A DNA stretch of 64,000 bases, from NCBI GenBank assembly GCA_002633005.1, contig NMRA01000287.1:387507-451506 (forward strand), written 5' to 3'. The translations under genes and the position numbers were made by a program. Positions 46,101-58,600 of the stretch are shown one piece after another. Source of the DNA: Phoronis australis. Its lineage: Eukaryota; Phoronida; Phoronidae. The notes under the pieces were generated by a model. It had not been told where the DNA came from. It did no database searches and saw nothing but the letters and a program-made list of their open reading frames with translations. The first letter of the stretch is position 1. Every line of letters begins with the position of its first letter.

Positions 46101-47860
46101 AAATTGTACAACTTCAAAGTAAGTAACAAAAGTATGCTTTATTTCCCGACATGATGTTTTAAGAACTGTGTCAAATAAAAATTTATACAAACGACGTCGT
46201 CACCGATTGTAACGAGGTTCCCATGGTAGTTCACACATTATTAAAGTACACGCCGGTGTAGCATTCAATGTGTCTTTAAATTAACATTTCCTTCATATAC
46301 CAAAAAAGCAGATTACCAAACCATGGAATTAGAACTAATTATGTACTGACGTCTCAACCACGATAGAAAATAAATGTGCACCTCGAATGGCAATCAAAAT
46401 TGCACAGACTGGATGCATCTTTGCCATATATAGCTGTGTAATGTTTCGTTTAGAGGCATTATCTGAGAAAACCTGCAGAGGTCGGCGGAGGCAAGTTAAA
46501 TTTCATGGATTTTGTCAATTGGGTTTTATTAAGGATACCAAACAATATAATAAAAAGTTATTTTAAAAATCAAAAAATGTTTTGTATGGATTACAGCACA
46601 TCCAATATTCCCATTTATTCCAATAGGGAAATGGGTAGTAAGTGTGGAATTTCAAAAGGCTTTTATTAGAAAGTAGTTCCTAACTATTTAAAGTGAGATA
46701 TTTTTTTCTACTAAAATAATGTAAATTAAAAATATTCCATCGTCTAATCTGTGGGAATTTTTTTCACAGTTCTTGTGAAATGCCGCCAAATACGCAGAAT
46801 TTTGGGCAATTCTATGAAGCTCTCCAGCATTGGAGGTAAAATTGAACAGTTTACCAAAACCGGAAAAGTCGATAGCGTCCGTTTGTACAGCGATTTCCTT
46901 CGAAATTTGGCTCTTATTGATGTGCGGATACATGGTATTTATTTAATAATTAGTAGAACAATGTTTATTTGTTGTTTTTTTTCTTCGCGTAGAATCGGTT
47001 GCTGTTAATACAATAGCACTAAGAAGTGTGTAGTGATCATTAGCAGGCCCCGCCAGACTCGATTTCATAGTCAATCGACGAAAGTTGCGATTGTGTTTGG
47101 AATTCTTGCTACATGTAGTTTGATAATGTATTAAGAAATTTCTAATATTCACTTCTTCAACTGGCTATCATTTCAAGAACTGAGTCGTGTACGGTGATTC
47201 CCTTATAAGTCGACGTAACGTAGGCTTAACAAAAGCTAGCCTTAGTACAAAGCCAGCTGGCTAGACTGGCTAAACAAAAGCCAACGGTTGAGTCAAGGTG
47301 ACGTTTCGATATACGTCTTTTGGATTATGGAGTAGAATTTTTGACAATATTCAGTACAAAATTGGCAAAAGAATAAAATTGCTAAAGGGGAGGGGGGCCA
47401 TATTTTTGCCAATTAGATTTGTTGCCACAACGTGAGCAAAATACAAATATTTCTTTACAAAATATCCAAATATCAAGGAATCTGTATCACAACGAAACAC
47501 TTCAGTGCAAGTTGTCGAATGTAGAATATTCACTTTCTATGCAGAAGATTCAGTTACACAAATTATGAAATCTACAGACAGTTTTGAAAACACCGCCGAC
47601 TTTGAAAAAGTGTTCTGTGAACAATTAAGTCATTGTATACCATATATGCACAACACCCAAAAAACCGCACCAGAGTTTATTCTTATTTAATAGTAAGACA
47701 CTGGAGTACCCACAATAAAAATCGTCAATGTCAATTCAAAGCTGCACGCCACCAAGAACAATGTGCTTTCGGTTTCAATTTTATAGAACACCTTAATTTA
47801 TAACTACTATTGCCCATCAACAGGAACTCCACATTATTTTTTAAAGGTTACTTTCATTGG
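43136..47860. other. Intergenic, mostly A/T-rich
   Basis: Short frames on both strands. None has a domain, signal peptide or paired splice sites that I can defend. The overlapping frames at 46688-47008 are the best-looking but remain unassigned. Confidence 0.45.
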
Positions 47861-48145
47861 CGGATCTAGTATACCATAATTAAGGGGGGCCAAGATGTTG
47901 CCTCGGAGAATTGGGCATAGCGCAATCATTTGCTCAGGCGGCCCGAAAAGAAGTGGTGATGTGGACCCTGGTGTACCCAAATTCTATCGGACTAAAAAAA
48001 ACGGGAACATGGTTCCGCCGCGCTCTACCCTCCACCCGTGCAATTTCAAATTGGTGCACTCGATTTTTCTTCACGCTGCGGCTGTTTAATTTTCCTTGCA
48101 CCAGCCAGGGGGCCGGCCCCCCTGCCCCCCAAAATCCGCCTATGA
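47861..48145. mobile_element. Short G/C-rich inverted-repeat element
   Basis: Begins GGCGGATCTAG and ends AAAATCCGCCTATG after a G/C-rich tract, the same end type as at the window start and at 22735-22885. The frames across it are not genes. Confidence 0.5.
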
Positions 48146-49618
48146 CTTTAATGCCTGAAACATTTGAGTTTTCCATCTCACATCAGATTATAATTTTCTA
48201 CCATCCTTTTTTGTTTTCCAGTTTGACTGGGCAGAAAATAATCGTACATGCCGATCATTATAAGTCTCTAAGTTCAGTAATGGGCAATGGTTTTGTAATA
48301 AAATGAATGTTGAAAAGGTCTCTTAATATTGATATCGAACAAACATGACTGTGTGTTTATTTTGCAATAACTCTCACTACATTATTGAAATGGAGTTGCA
48401 AAGGAAAAAATCAATGTATTATAGAATTGTGATGACAGAACAGAAAAAATAAGTTTCCTCACATGTTAAATAGTCTGTGGTGACCGTAGTACCATGAAAC
48501 ATGGTCCAGTTACGCATATAATTGTTTAACTAACTTGTGGATTGTCTGTCTAGTAGTCATTATGTCCTTAATAGAACAACATCTAACTCTGAACAGAGAG
48601 TGCAATTCTATGAAAAGAGGTCATTAAACTGCAAGAATCTAAAAGCAATGAATGCAAATAATAAATAAACAATTTGTTCATATGCAAAAGAACTCGAATG
48701 TCTATTTGTATATTATGATCTTCAAGTAATGTAAAACATACATAACTAGCTTCTAAAATCCATACTTTCAACCATAAATTAGATGAAAACAGGAATACTT
48801 CAGAGTTGCACCATCATGAACTACTAGATAATGTATACATAACATCTTATCTCGAAAGGCAACACCTAGGTGCAATAACCTCACATAAAGCTGACAAAAT
48901 TTCTATATATCATGGACACAGAAGTTCCACTAATCTGTCAAATAGATTTGGAGAAAGTTTATCCAACTTTAGCTGAGTCAGACAGAATTCTCTTGAAGTC
49001 TGCTCAATGTTTCATAGAAAACTAAATGTACTGTGTGAAACAAAATTTGGATCAAAATCCAAAAACCAAACTAAAGCAAATCATTTCCAACACACAGGAA
49101 GTCTAAATGAAAGGCGCACAGAAGTCTATGTAAATTAATCAAAACTCCATAAAATAACCTTATTTCGTGTCATCCACTAACAGTAAAGAATAGACGAGAC
49201 TAATATGCAACAAGGCTTTTCAAGGCAATGGTTAAGTAGGTAGAAAATGCACCAATATTGGTTCCACCGATGGAAGTGTTCAAGAGTGGCACACCCTAAA
49301 TCATGTAATATAACTCCACACGTATCACCAGCAGTTTGCACCTTTCAGCATCTATAGAAAACCATAAAACTCTCAGAAAGACATTTATTCTTTCAAGGGT
49401 TCAGCAACAGAAGTAAGCCACTGTGATGAGACTAAGCATTGCAACTGGAATACATTTCAATAGGTTTGAGTCCTATTCAAGTAGCTTGGAAATACAATGG
49501 CATATGTGACCACCAATTTCCCATTCCTACAAACATCACAATGCCTACCCACAACCCCAACCTCGGTCAGCACCCGCTGATGAAGGGGTGAACACATATA
49601 TCCTTTAAAAAATCTATT
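48146..49618. other. Intergenic
   Basis: Nothing recognised. Confidence 0.5.
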
Positions 49619-50165
49619 CTAGACATCAGCATGGCAAGCGCACATCTTTAAGTAACCTGTAACAGTATTCAAACATTCAGATTTACGCTTACATAGCTTA
49701 ATGTCTATGTTCAGCAGCTTAGAAATTTCTTTCAAATTCGCAACTTTCAGATTGCTCAACTTTTTGTCCCTCATCATCTCACACAAGTTTTCTCCTCTAT
49801 ACATAATCGGGTGCATTACCCCTGCTTCACGAAATACTGCGTCCCTATTTTCTCTTCCCAGATACGTCGACCATTTGCAACATCATCTTCGTCTTCATCT
49901 TCAAATACTGCTTTGCATTTTATTTGAAGTGCAAGTCGTGAAAAAAGCTAGATATCTGTTTGGCTGTACGCCACTCATTGGAAGGAAACTTCGATCTGAT
50001 GAACTGAACACAATGCCCTGGGTCTGCTTTTTGGCCACTTTTCTCGCCATCGTTAAACATATGTGTAAGGAAATCCATCACACATTCGGACATTCTTGGG
50101 GCTTTGTGACCGATTTCAATGCCCAACATTCCTCTAATGTTGAAAATCCAAATACTTCCTCAGCC
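49619..50165 (-). pseudogene. Minus-strand gene fragment with SAP-like helix pair (frameshifted)
   Basis: Three open pieces in different frames follow each other on the minus strand. 50129-49920 contains RMSECVMDFLTHMFNDG and NEWRTAKQISSFF. About 49930-49822 contains an acidic run FEDEDEDDVANGRRIWEEK. 49816-49619 contains RDKKLSNLKVANLKEISKLL and ends YLKMCACHADV. The last piece resembles a SAP-type helix-loop-helix (LKV-x-LKEI...KSE). Frame changes occur near 49925 and in a G run near 49820. It is either a decaying gene or a victim of draft indels. The whole may be the 3' part of the fragment at 53002-53334. Confidence 0.4.
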
Positions 50166-50910
50166 ATTTGCTTGTAATTATCTGAAAAATAGGGTAAAAC
50201 ACCTCAACAGGAGGGAGATCACAGTTCATCCGGTGATATGAATTGACATTTAGAAAACTTTCTTGCACTTGATTTCTCAACTAAACACACAGGCACTGCA
50301 AATGCTCCATTCGCGATTACCTAAGTTCAGTATCAGGAACCATGTTTCATATCTGCGCTCTGAAGTCCTGACACTGACTTTAGGTGTGTCCATGAAAACG
50401 AAATTACCTATGAGTTACAGATGGACGACCAAGTGTACATCGTGACTTAACGCGACAAACCGGCAACTTCCGTACCGTCCTTGATCTCAAACTGTCAAAT
50501 TGCGACGTGTGTTTGGGCTTTTTGGGAACATTTTTCGGCTTTGACTGCGAATTTATAGCGAACTTGCTGTAGAGCAAGACACCGTGAATGTTAAGAAAGA
50601 ACAATTGCTCATGGTTTGTGTAAATTTATTGAGTTATGTGCTTGATATGAATGACTGAATCGAAGCACCCATGAAATTTCTAGTCCCGAGTGTCATACCT
50701 TGTAGTATTATATGTAGTGTATTGGGGACCATCAGAAGCTGAGGTCGCTCGTGGTAATGCACAGGTCCTCTTCTTAAATGTACTACATGTATAAGAAAAG
50801 ACATTTGCCTTAAGAAAAAAATAAATGGAAACTAGTGACTACCGAAAATGATGCTTGTTATACAGCAGTAACTGGTTATCATGTTAATTTAGAAGGCAGG
50901 ATTCCAACAG
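50166..50910. other. Sequence between gene fragment and TIR element
   Basis: Nothing recognised; probably intron of the minus-strand gene fragment. Confidence 0.4.
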
Positions 50911-52946
50911 TGGCAGGATATAAGGAATAGTGAAAACGCGCATGTGTCGATTATTTAGGGTGAAATCGACACATTACGTTTCGCGACCAAAACCCGCACA
51001 AACTTCCTAAACATGCGCGGAGAAACAAAAGTCCGCAAACCTCGAATCTGTCACGGCTCTGTTCCGCCAATGAGAACGTACCCGTGCGCCCCCTGTCTTC
51101 CACTGGCCAGTACGGACGTGCGCCCCCTGTCTTTGGCCAGTACGGACGTGCGCCCCCTGTCTTTGGCCAGTGCGGACGTGCGTCCCCTGTCTCCCACTGG
51201 CCAGTACGGACGTGCGCCCCCTGTCTTCCACTGGCCTCTACGGAAGTGCGCCCCTGTCTTCCACTGGCCAGGTTCTGACCCGACGGCTACCGTGATTCCG
51301 CGCTCCGGCGCCGAAAGTCATATACACATTTCTTTGTACTCGCAAAATTTTTCAACCCAACGTTTCTGAAACCGACACAAATGGCTAATAATCGACACAT
51401 TTCTTGGGACTTAGTAAATTTGGCACATACGCAGGGACAGACCGGCCTGCAGCGCTCCGCAAAACTTTTTAAGTCCCACAAAATGTGTCGATTATTCGCC
51501 ATTTGTGTCGCTTTCTCAAAGGTGCTTTGAAAATGTAAAAAAGCAAACGTATCGGGGTCAAGCGGCTGGCCGGTGTACAGTCCATTGTCGTGTCCCGGCA
51601 ATATCTGGGAAAGTCCCTAGCCGGCGCTTGCAGGATCTGCGCTGCCGAGCCTGGAACGCGGCTGCTCAGGTCTGTCCCCTGCGTAAATGTGCGAAATTTT
51701 CTAAGTTCCGAGATAATGTGTCGATTATTGGCCATTTATGTCGGTTTCAGAAACGTTGTGTTGAAATAATTATAAGTCCCGAGAAATGTGTCGATTATTG
51801 GCCATTTGTGTCGGTTTCAGAAACTTTGTGTTGAAATAATTATAAGTGCCGAGAAATGTGTCGATTATTGGCCATTTGTGTCGCTTTCTCAAAGGAGCCT
51901 TGAAAATATAACAAAAGTAAGCAAACAGCGGGGTCTATTTGCATGCCGGGATACAGTCCCTAGTCGTGTCCCAGGTGTCTGTGAAAGCTCCCCAGACGGT
52001 GGTCCACGCGGTCAAGTTCGGCAGATGGCGGGGTCTGCGCTGCCGAGGCCGGAGCGCGGCTGCAGGTCTGGCACCTGCATTTATGTGCGGCCTTTTTCTA
52101 AGTTCCGAGAAAATGTGTCAATTATTGACCATTTGTGTCGCTTTCAAAACATTTTTTTAAAATGTAACATGATAAAGGAAACGTAGCCTGGGGGTCCCGA
52201 GTGGCGGGCCGGTGTACAGTCCCTACTCGTCTCCCAGCTATCTACAAAAAGTCTCCTGGCGCGGCGGTCCATGTGGTCAAGTCCTGAAACCCTCTGTGTA
52301 TATGTGGGAAATTGTGTCGATTATTGACCATTTGTGTCGCTTTCTGAAGGAGCCTTGACTAACAAAGGTAAGCATACAGCGGGGTCGATCGGCAGGCCAG
52401 GATACAGCCTCCCTAGTCGTGTCCCAGGTATCTGTGAAAACTCCCCAGACGGCGGTCCGGCGCGGTCAAGTCCGGCAGTTTAATTGCGGGGTCCGTGCGC
52501 CAAGGTTGGAACGCGTGTCCCTTGCGTATGTGTGCGAAATTTTCTATGTTCCTAGAAATGTGTCGGTTATTGGCCATTTGAATTGGTTTCAAGTTCAGAG
52601 ACATTGGCGATCATGATTCCGACTAAGCGCCGGCATATACATGTACATGTAGGCCAATACTGATGCGGACTCCCAGAATGGCATCTGAAGCGGTCCACAT
52701 ACTAAAAGGCCTGATCAGCTGCCCTGTGGCCACGTATCTATTAGGCCTACGGTTGGCGGATGACCAACTGGGAGAATGAGTTCGCGCCCGCAGTCCCGGT
52801 GCCGGAAATTGACGATCCAGTTGGTGATCATAGTTTAATCAGCAAGTTTTTGCGGGTTTTAGTTCAGAAACGAAATGTGTCGATTTCACCATCAAAAACC
52901 GACACGTTTTAAAATGCACGTTTTCACTCTACCCCATATCTTGCCA
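50911..52946. mobile_element. 2 kb TIR element packed with tandem repeats
   Basis: TGGCAGGATATAAGGAATAG at 50911 matches, inverted, the end at 52946 (CCCATATCTTGCCA). The roughly 100 bp ends correspond throughout, including GTGAAAACGYGCAT and GTGAAATCGACACATT and AAAACCCGCA. The interior repeats TGTGTCGATTATTGGCCATT many times on both strands, interleaved with ~300-400 bp G/C-rich units (TCCC-GGTATCTGTGAAA...). No protein is recognised. Non-autonomous. Confidence 0.8.
51080..51270 (+). repeat. Tandem repeat GGCCAGTACGGACGTGCGCC
   Basis: Six to seven units of about 29-36 bp, some with an inserted TTCCACT, the rest nearly identical. Being open in several frames, it yields spurious proline-rich reading frames on both strands. 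Confidence 0.9.
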
Positions 52947-53001
52947 TATATCCAGAAATAAACAATGCATACCTGATCCAATGGGCAGGATCACAATTCT
53001 C

Positions 53002-53334
53002 TCAGTTCTTATCTCCTCTAACAATAAAGGCACAGAGTTTAGATGGGAAGAACTTTACACCAAACTTGTTCGTATGAAGGGGACACACCGTCAGTTCATC
53101 AGCCGAGCCCTCGTCAAATACAGCTCTGTTCAACAAAAGTTTCCACTCTGTTACGTCCTCCGATATGTTTATGTACCGCAGATATTTGGAGACATCTCTG
53201 TCACAGCTCATAACACTCGTCAGATTCTTTTCACCCCCGACTTCAGAACAATTTACTGTGGATTTTTTAGAGAATGAACAACAAGTAACCACAAGGGTTG
53301 CCATTCTTTTGTCTTCCTTCCCTTGTACTCTCAA
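53002..53334 (-). pseudogene. Minus-strand 5' gene fragment (unassigned cysteine/histidine protein)
   Basis: A 110-codon frame contains SCDRDVSKYLRYINISEDVT, EWKLLLNRAVFDEG and TVCPLHTNKFGVKFFPSKLC. The C-P-x-H and later C pattern, continued after a TGA by NCDPAHW, suggests a zinc-binding region. It resembles uncharacterised multi-copy proteins of invertebrate genomes, from memory and not verified. A donor-like CAG|GTATGC follows about 35 nt beyond the TGA, just before the TIR element. Confidence 0.35.
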
Positions 53335-53832
53335 AATTAGAATTCTTGTTGTAATTTCAGTTAAACGCTTAGTGTTTTATTCAAATATAACTTTATTCTA
53401 CACATAATTCATTATGAGGAAAGATACAGAGACAAATTGTAATGTTACGCTCTGTTCCTGTTAAAATACGCAATTTGATGAGTTTCGGTATGTCACGTGA
53501 CATCGACCTTCGCTGATAATTGCCAAGGCAATTATGCGAAAGTGCCTCCGAATAAAGTCGGATTGTCAAAGAAGGGTGAATTATCCCAAACTTCAATTAG
53601 TATTACGGTGAACAATAAAGTTTTTTTCTGTACCAAGACACCATTTTTTAAATATAATTTGGAACCTCTTTTTCATAATCGGACTTCTACTATCGGAAAA
53701 CTTCGGGATTTACTAAGCCTAACCAAGGCCTAACTGAAGTGACGTTCGGTCAATTTTAGTGCGTCAACAAAAAGTCGAGATGAAGTACAAATTCACACAG
53801 ATGCTCAACGAAATCAATTCCCAAGCACAGCC
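53335..53832. other. Intergenic
   Basis: Possible bidirectional promoter space between the minus-strand fragment and the exon at 53833; no promoter element is recognised. Confidence 0.35.
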
Positions 53833-53946
53833 ATGGCTTCAATTCCACTAATTATGAGCAAACTGGCTTTCAGCTCTGTGAGTGTTGGCATTCTTTTTGT
53901 CTTTTTGGACATTCTTGTCCTGTGTGTGAAAAAACCACGACGGAAG
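53833..53946 (+). CDS. Candidate first exon with signal anchor
   Basis: ATG at 53833 sits in a strong start context (CAGCCATGG). The 38 codons encode MASIPLIMSKLAF, a hydrophobic run VSVGILFVFLDILVLCV and KKPRRK, followed by donor AAG|GTATTT in phase 0. A hydrophobic helix followed by a basic stop-transfer cluster is typical of membrane-anchored enzymes such as microsomal cytochromes P450, but no further exon is found. It may be an orphan. Confidence 0.3.
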
Positions 53947-55695
53947 GTATTTATTATTTTTTTATAGAATGACTCCAGATAAAAACAGACGTGATTTAGT
54001 TATTCATATGTGAGTTCAAATTGGTGGTCAAAAGTAACATTTTGCAGTTTTGCAGGTTTTCTCAGATAATGCCTCTTAAACACTTTTAAGCCGTTTTGGC
54101 AATGATTTTGGACAAGCAATACTTTCTTGAGTAAGGATAGAACAGCACTTAAATTTTAATAAAAATAAGTGGTTCTGGCCTATCTATATTATAATAATAG
54201 GAATTAAGTTTCATCAAAATCTGTCAGTCGTTTTGACAGACAAGGAAATCATTATACATTATGTCCAGTACAATCACATAAGTGATGTGTATACTGTACA
54301 TGTACCTTCATCAGCCAGAATAATCTCTGTTGGGTCATTGACTTGTAAACAAGAGCAATGCAATGTAACTCACTACTACACGTTAAACAATATAATTCTA
54401 TGAGTGTCATACTATAATATAATTGTATGTATATTGATGACGTATGACGGCCAGGATGTACATGTAGAAATGTACATGGGACCACAGTAAATAATTTAAA
54501 TAAGTAATTCTGAATAACTAAAAAACAATATAATAAATTAAAATCCATATCTAATCAATAAATAAGAAATAAATTATAATTAATAACAAAATTGAAGGAA
54601 AAAATACGAACAACTATGTATTAAGAATAAACTAATCATTTGTTCAAAAATCATGCAAACCATTTACGATCATAAAATTGTCTATGTACACTGTAAGCGA
54701 TCGAATGCAGGTAACACCTCAACATCACAGGTTGACTGCGAAAGGTTCCACGCAAAACATCCTTTGTTTCAGTCATGTAAATCATCTATCTTAATTAGTA
54801 GGGAAGCAAAAAAGCAGAAGTCACGAATTTTCAATTGATGAATGCTGTAGCCGTAACCACCGTAAATTGCACCGTGGCTTTATACCGGGAGCATAGTATT
54901 GCGTCCCGGATTCCATGTGTGCACTATTCTACATGTATGTGTTAGGGTTCTAATTGTCCCGGTCTTTTACAGGTGCTAAGGGGACGAGTGTGCAAGTTTT
55001 CGCTACAATCGCTATTTTAGGTATATATGAACAGTTTCCGGTGTGTTTTTAATATTGATATAAAAGGGCAAAAAGTTGACCTTATTAACCTTGATTTACC
55101 TGCACAATTCGATCAAAAGTTGGCCTAATAGCATGCATTACATACAGTCATATCCCTGGAACCACTTGACAGAATCTGAGGATCTTTGGGTTGATTGTTA
55201 TGTTCACTAGAGCGCCGAATATTTTTTGATACTTCAGAGGTCATTTAAGGTGAGGACCATGGGACGATTTTCCAAAATATCGCTATCCTTACCCAGCTCA
55301 GTAAAAGATAGCACCCATTGTCAACTTCTAAACAAAATTAAAGCATTAGAACAAATCCAACCCAGAATAACGAGACACAGAATAAAACGTGTGAAAATTT
55401 TCGCTAATCAAGATAAAGCTTAGCTAACGTTTGTTCTTCTTTATTCAAACTAAAACATCTGAAGTGTATCGTCTCATCATAGGAGGTACATGTAAATATT
55501 CGCATGAACATTTTTAATTAAGCACTGAAAACATGTGACGTGACGTTAGGAACTGAAATAACGAGTGACAGGTCATTCTTGTTCGGAAATATTGACGAAT
55601 CACGTGCAAGCACCGTGATAAAAAGTAGCTCTAAAAACACACACACACAAACACGCACACAAATAGGATCGTGACGAGTTTGTGTGTGCATAATC
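53947..55695. other. Non-coding
   Basis: A/T-rich; short frames only. (AC)n at about 55639-55665 lies just before the PAN gene start. Confidence 0.45.
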
Positions 55696-58600
55696 ATGGC
55701 GATCTATGCAAGAGACGTCGTCGTGATAGCCACTCTATGGTCAATGCATTGGCATTTCAGTGTCACCAGCGACATTTGCCAATGGACTCCAAACAGTGCA
55801 CTAACTATATTTCGAATGGTTTCGAATAAACCACGGTACGGACTTTTGTTAGAGGAAATTGGGGTGACCACTTACCTCCAATGCTTCGATAGATGTCTGG
55901 TGACAAATCACTGCGATACACTAGTGTACGATGGCACGCTTTGTCAACTGCTTGAACTGCAGGGACCAACCCAGTCGGATCCAAACTCGCAGATTTTGAC
56001 AACGTACTCAACGGTAGATGAAAGAGCATTGGCAAACTACGTAAGTCGAAGTAGGACGATTCCAGCGGTCATACTGGAATTTAGGTTTAGATTTCCTCTA
56101 AAGTTAACTTTCCACCTGATTAGAGTATACAAGCGTAGGGTCAATCGACAGACGTCCTCAGTAAAACTAGGCAATTGACAACATAAATCTCTGTCCCTTA
56201 CAAAAATGAACTAAAGTTATTCACTGAAAACTTAAGTTTTTGGCTAAAAAATTTAAGTTTTTACAAAATAACTTAAGTTTTAAAGGAAAAACTTAAGTTC
56301 TTCCGAAAAACTTAAGTTTTTCAGCACAATGTTAAGTTTTTCAGAAAACTTAAGTTTTTCAGAAAACTTAATTTTTTTCAGGTGTAAAACTTAAGTTTTC
56401 ACAAATAAACTTTTCATGAAAACTTAATTTTTTGTACTAACAAAACTTAAGTTTTTCTGATAACTTAAGTTTATCACAAAACTTAAATGGAAAAACTCAA
56501 AGGTTTCTATGTGATGAAATTTTACGTTTTCAAGTTTTTAAAATTTGAATATAGTGAGATATTTAATTGATGGTTCGAAAATTTTTCCATTATTTTCCGA
56601 CAAAATTATTGTTTGCTCATGCATAACCCATCATCTCATTAAAATATTGCCCCGAATGTTTCCTTAACATTTATATAGATACAAACCATAAACGACGAAC
56701 GTTTAACCTGTTCAGTACAGATTTAACGCAATTACGTAATCACTATCGCACGCCTGTTAACTTCCTTCCAGGACCAAAGTTTAAGCGTTCATACTGAAAT
56801 TAACTCCCAAAAACGTTGACGCATCGATGTTAGTATGAAAGGCCCTATAGATATGTGTATGAAGTTTAGTAGCTTTAAAGTAAAGGAAAAAGAATATTTT
56901 TGTGGTTAAAAGTCTGAGTTTTCTAATTTCCATCTCGTATAACCAGGTTCTACTTAGGGTTACTTTTAGTGAAACTTGTTCGCACCATGGAGTGTATTGG
57001 ATTTACTGTTATGATTGTCAACAAAACGAAACTTTGACTTTTAAATTGATATTTTTAAGGTTGAAAACAATTACAGGTGCTTCTAGGCGCTATTTCTAGC
57101 ATAAGGATTGTTTTTCTCAAAATCAGACTTGTGGTCATTGTCGATAAACTTTTAGTTACCTGTTACGTTTTATGTTATGCTTTTGTCTATGCGGATATTC
57201 TTGGATTTTGCACATTAAGTGATTTGTTATTCTTGGTGTCATTGCTGTAATTTTAGCTGAAAAAGTCTGCTGTTGAAACGTAGACTTTTGTTGTAGTCCT
57301 TCCTGGCTATGTAATCACATTTTCTTTGGTTGTGTTTCATGATTTGGTAGTTTTTTTTCTGTTTGTACATTCCATTTTGCTCTCTCAGTTATCGCATAAT
57401 TGTCATAGACTGAGAATGATGCCAATATCAATATATTATTAGACTCATTTAGTTTTCCCTGCGTTGTATGCATGACACTTGAACTGATTTTTGAAATATT
57501 TCTGGTTTCTAAGGTTTTGATGTTTCAGTTATGTTCACTTATTTTAAGGAACTAGTGTATTTTAGGAAGTGCATTTTAATTTCTGCAACTGATTATTGTT
57601 AATGAAATGTTAACAGATCTCTAGTTTGTTAAATCTTCATGGGAATCTTTAAATTTGTTACTGTACTCCACTCTAGTTTTAGTGAAAGTGGAAATTTTTG
57701 AATGCCTGTCCTAATGAAACTTATTGCTTTTAGAAAACTTCAGTTTTCAAAAGTTAGTTCATTGAAAACTTAGTTTTCAAAAATTTAAGTTTTGATGACT
57801 TATGTTTATTACTAAAAACTTGTTCTAAACTTAAGTTTTTGAAAAACTTAAGTTTCTGAAACTTAAGTTTTCCAAAAACTTAAGTATTTTGGAACAAGTT
57901 TTTTGGAACGAACTTGTTTTTAAAACCTAAGTTTTCAGAAAACTTAAGTTTTTCGATGAAATTTTAAGTTCATTTTTGTAAGGGTAGTTTGTTTACAATT
58001 CTGCAAGATTCTCGAGTCATGTTTGGCGGTACTGTTGTTGGTATCTAATTTAATACCATGAATCACGATCACCCGATGCAAATCAATGCCCATGTAAGAT
58101 AATGTGAAATGTATCAGTTGCGAAATACCGGAACTTTATTTCATATTGATAATTAATGAGACCTGTCTGCAAGACTGATTATTTACCTATATTCCTCGGA
58201 GAACTCTAACCTCTATTGATGGATTTATAGATAATTTTAGTGACGGGAACTGTTGTCTTTTGATAATGGTTTACTCTCTTCTTTCATGGTGAGGACAGTT
58301 TGGCCACCTAGAATGTTAGGGGCGGTCTTGAGGCTTGAATATAAATTTTTCTTGTAGTTCTCTCTCAAACCTGGGTAGAGTTCAACAGCGCTAGCACTTT
58401 CTAGAAACTTGTAGACTTCACGGATTTATGCCAGACATTGCCTTTTATTTTAAAAAGGCCAAGAGATTTTGGCTACTTTTTCTCGCCGCAAGACAACTAC
58501 TGAACCCTATCTTTTCTCTGTGCAAGGTTACGGAGACGTGTTCAAAATAGACGGAGAATTATGTACCTAGTGCTAAAATATATTACTGTTGTAACTGGTC

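Noticed and set aside
47895-48306. Overlapping frames of 64-131 codons
   Set aside because: They run through a G/C-rich inverted-repeat element and differ on both strands; no domain.
51013-51369. 118-codon plus frame and antisense frames rich in Pro, Arg and Ser
   Set aside because: They arise from the GGCCAGTACGGACGTGCGCC tandem repeat, which is open in several frames on both strands.
56220-56490. Regularly spaced AACTTAAGTT palindromes considered as a CRISPR-like array
   Set aside because: Spacers are very short and A/T-only, the array is mirrored at the other end of a TIR element, and the genome is animal.
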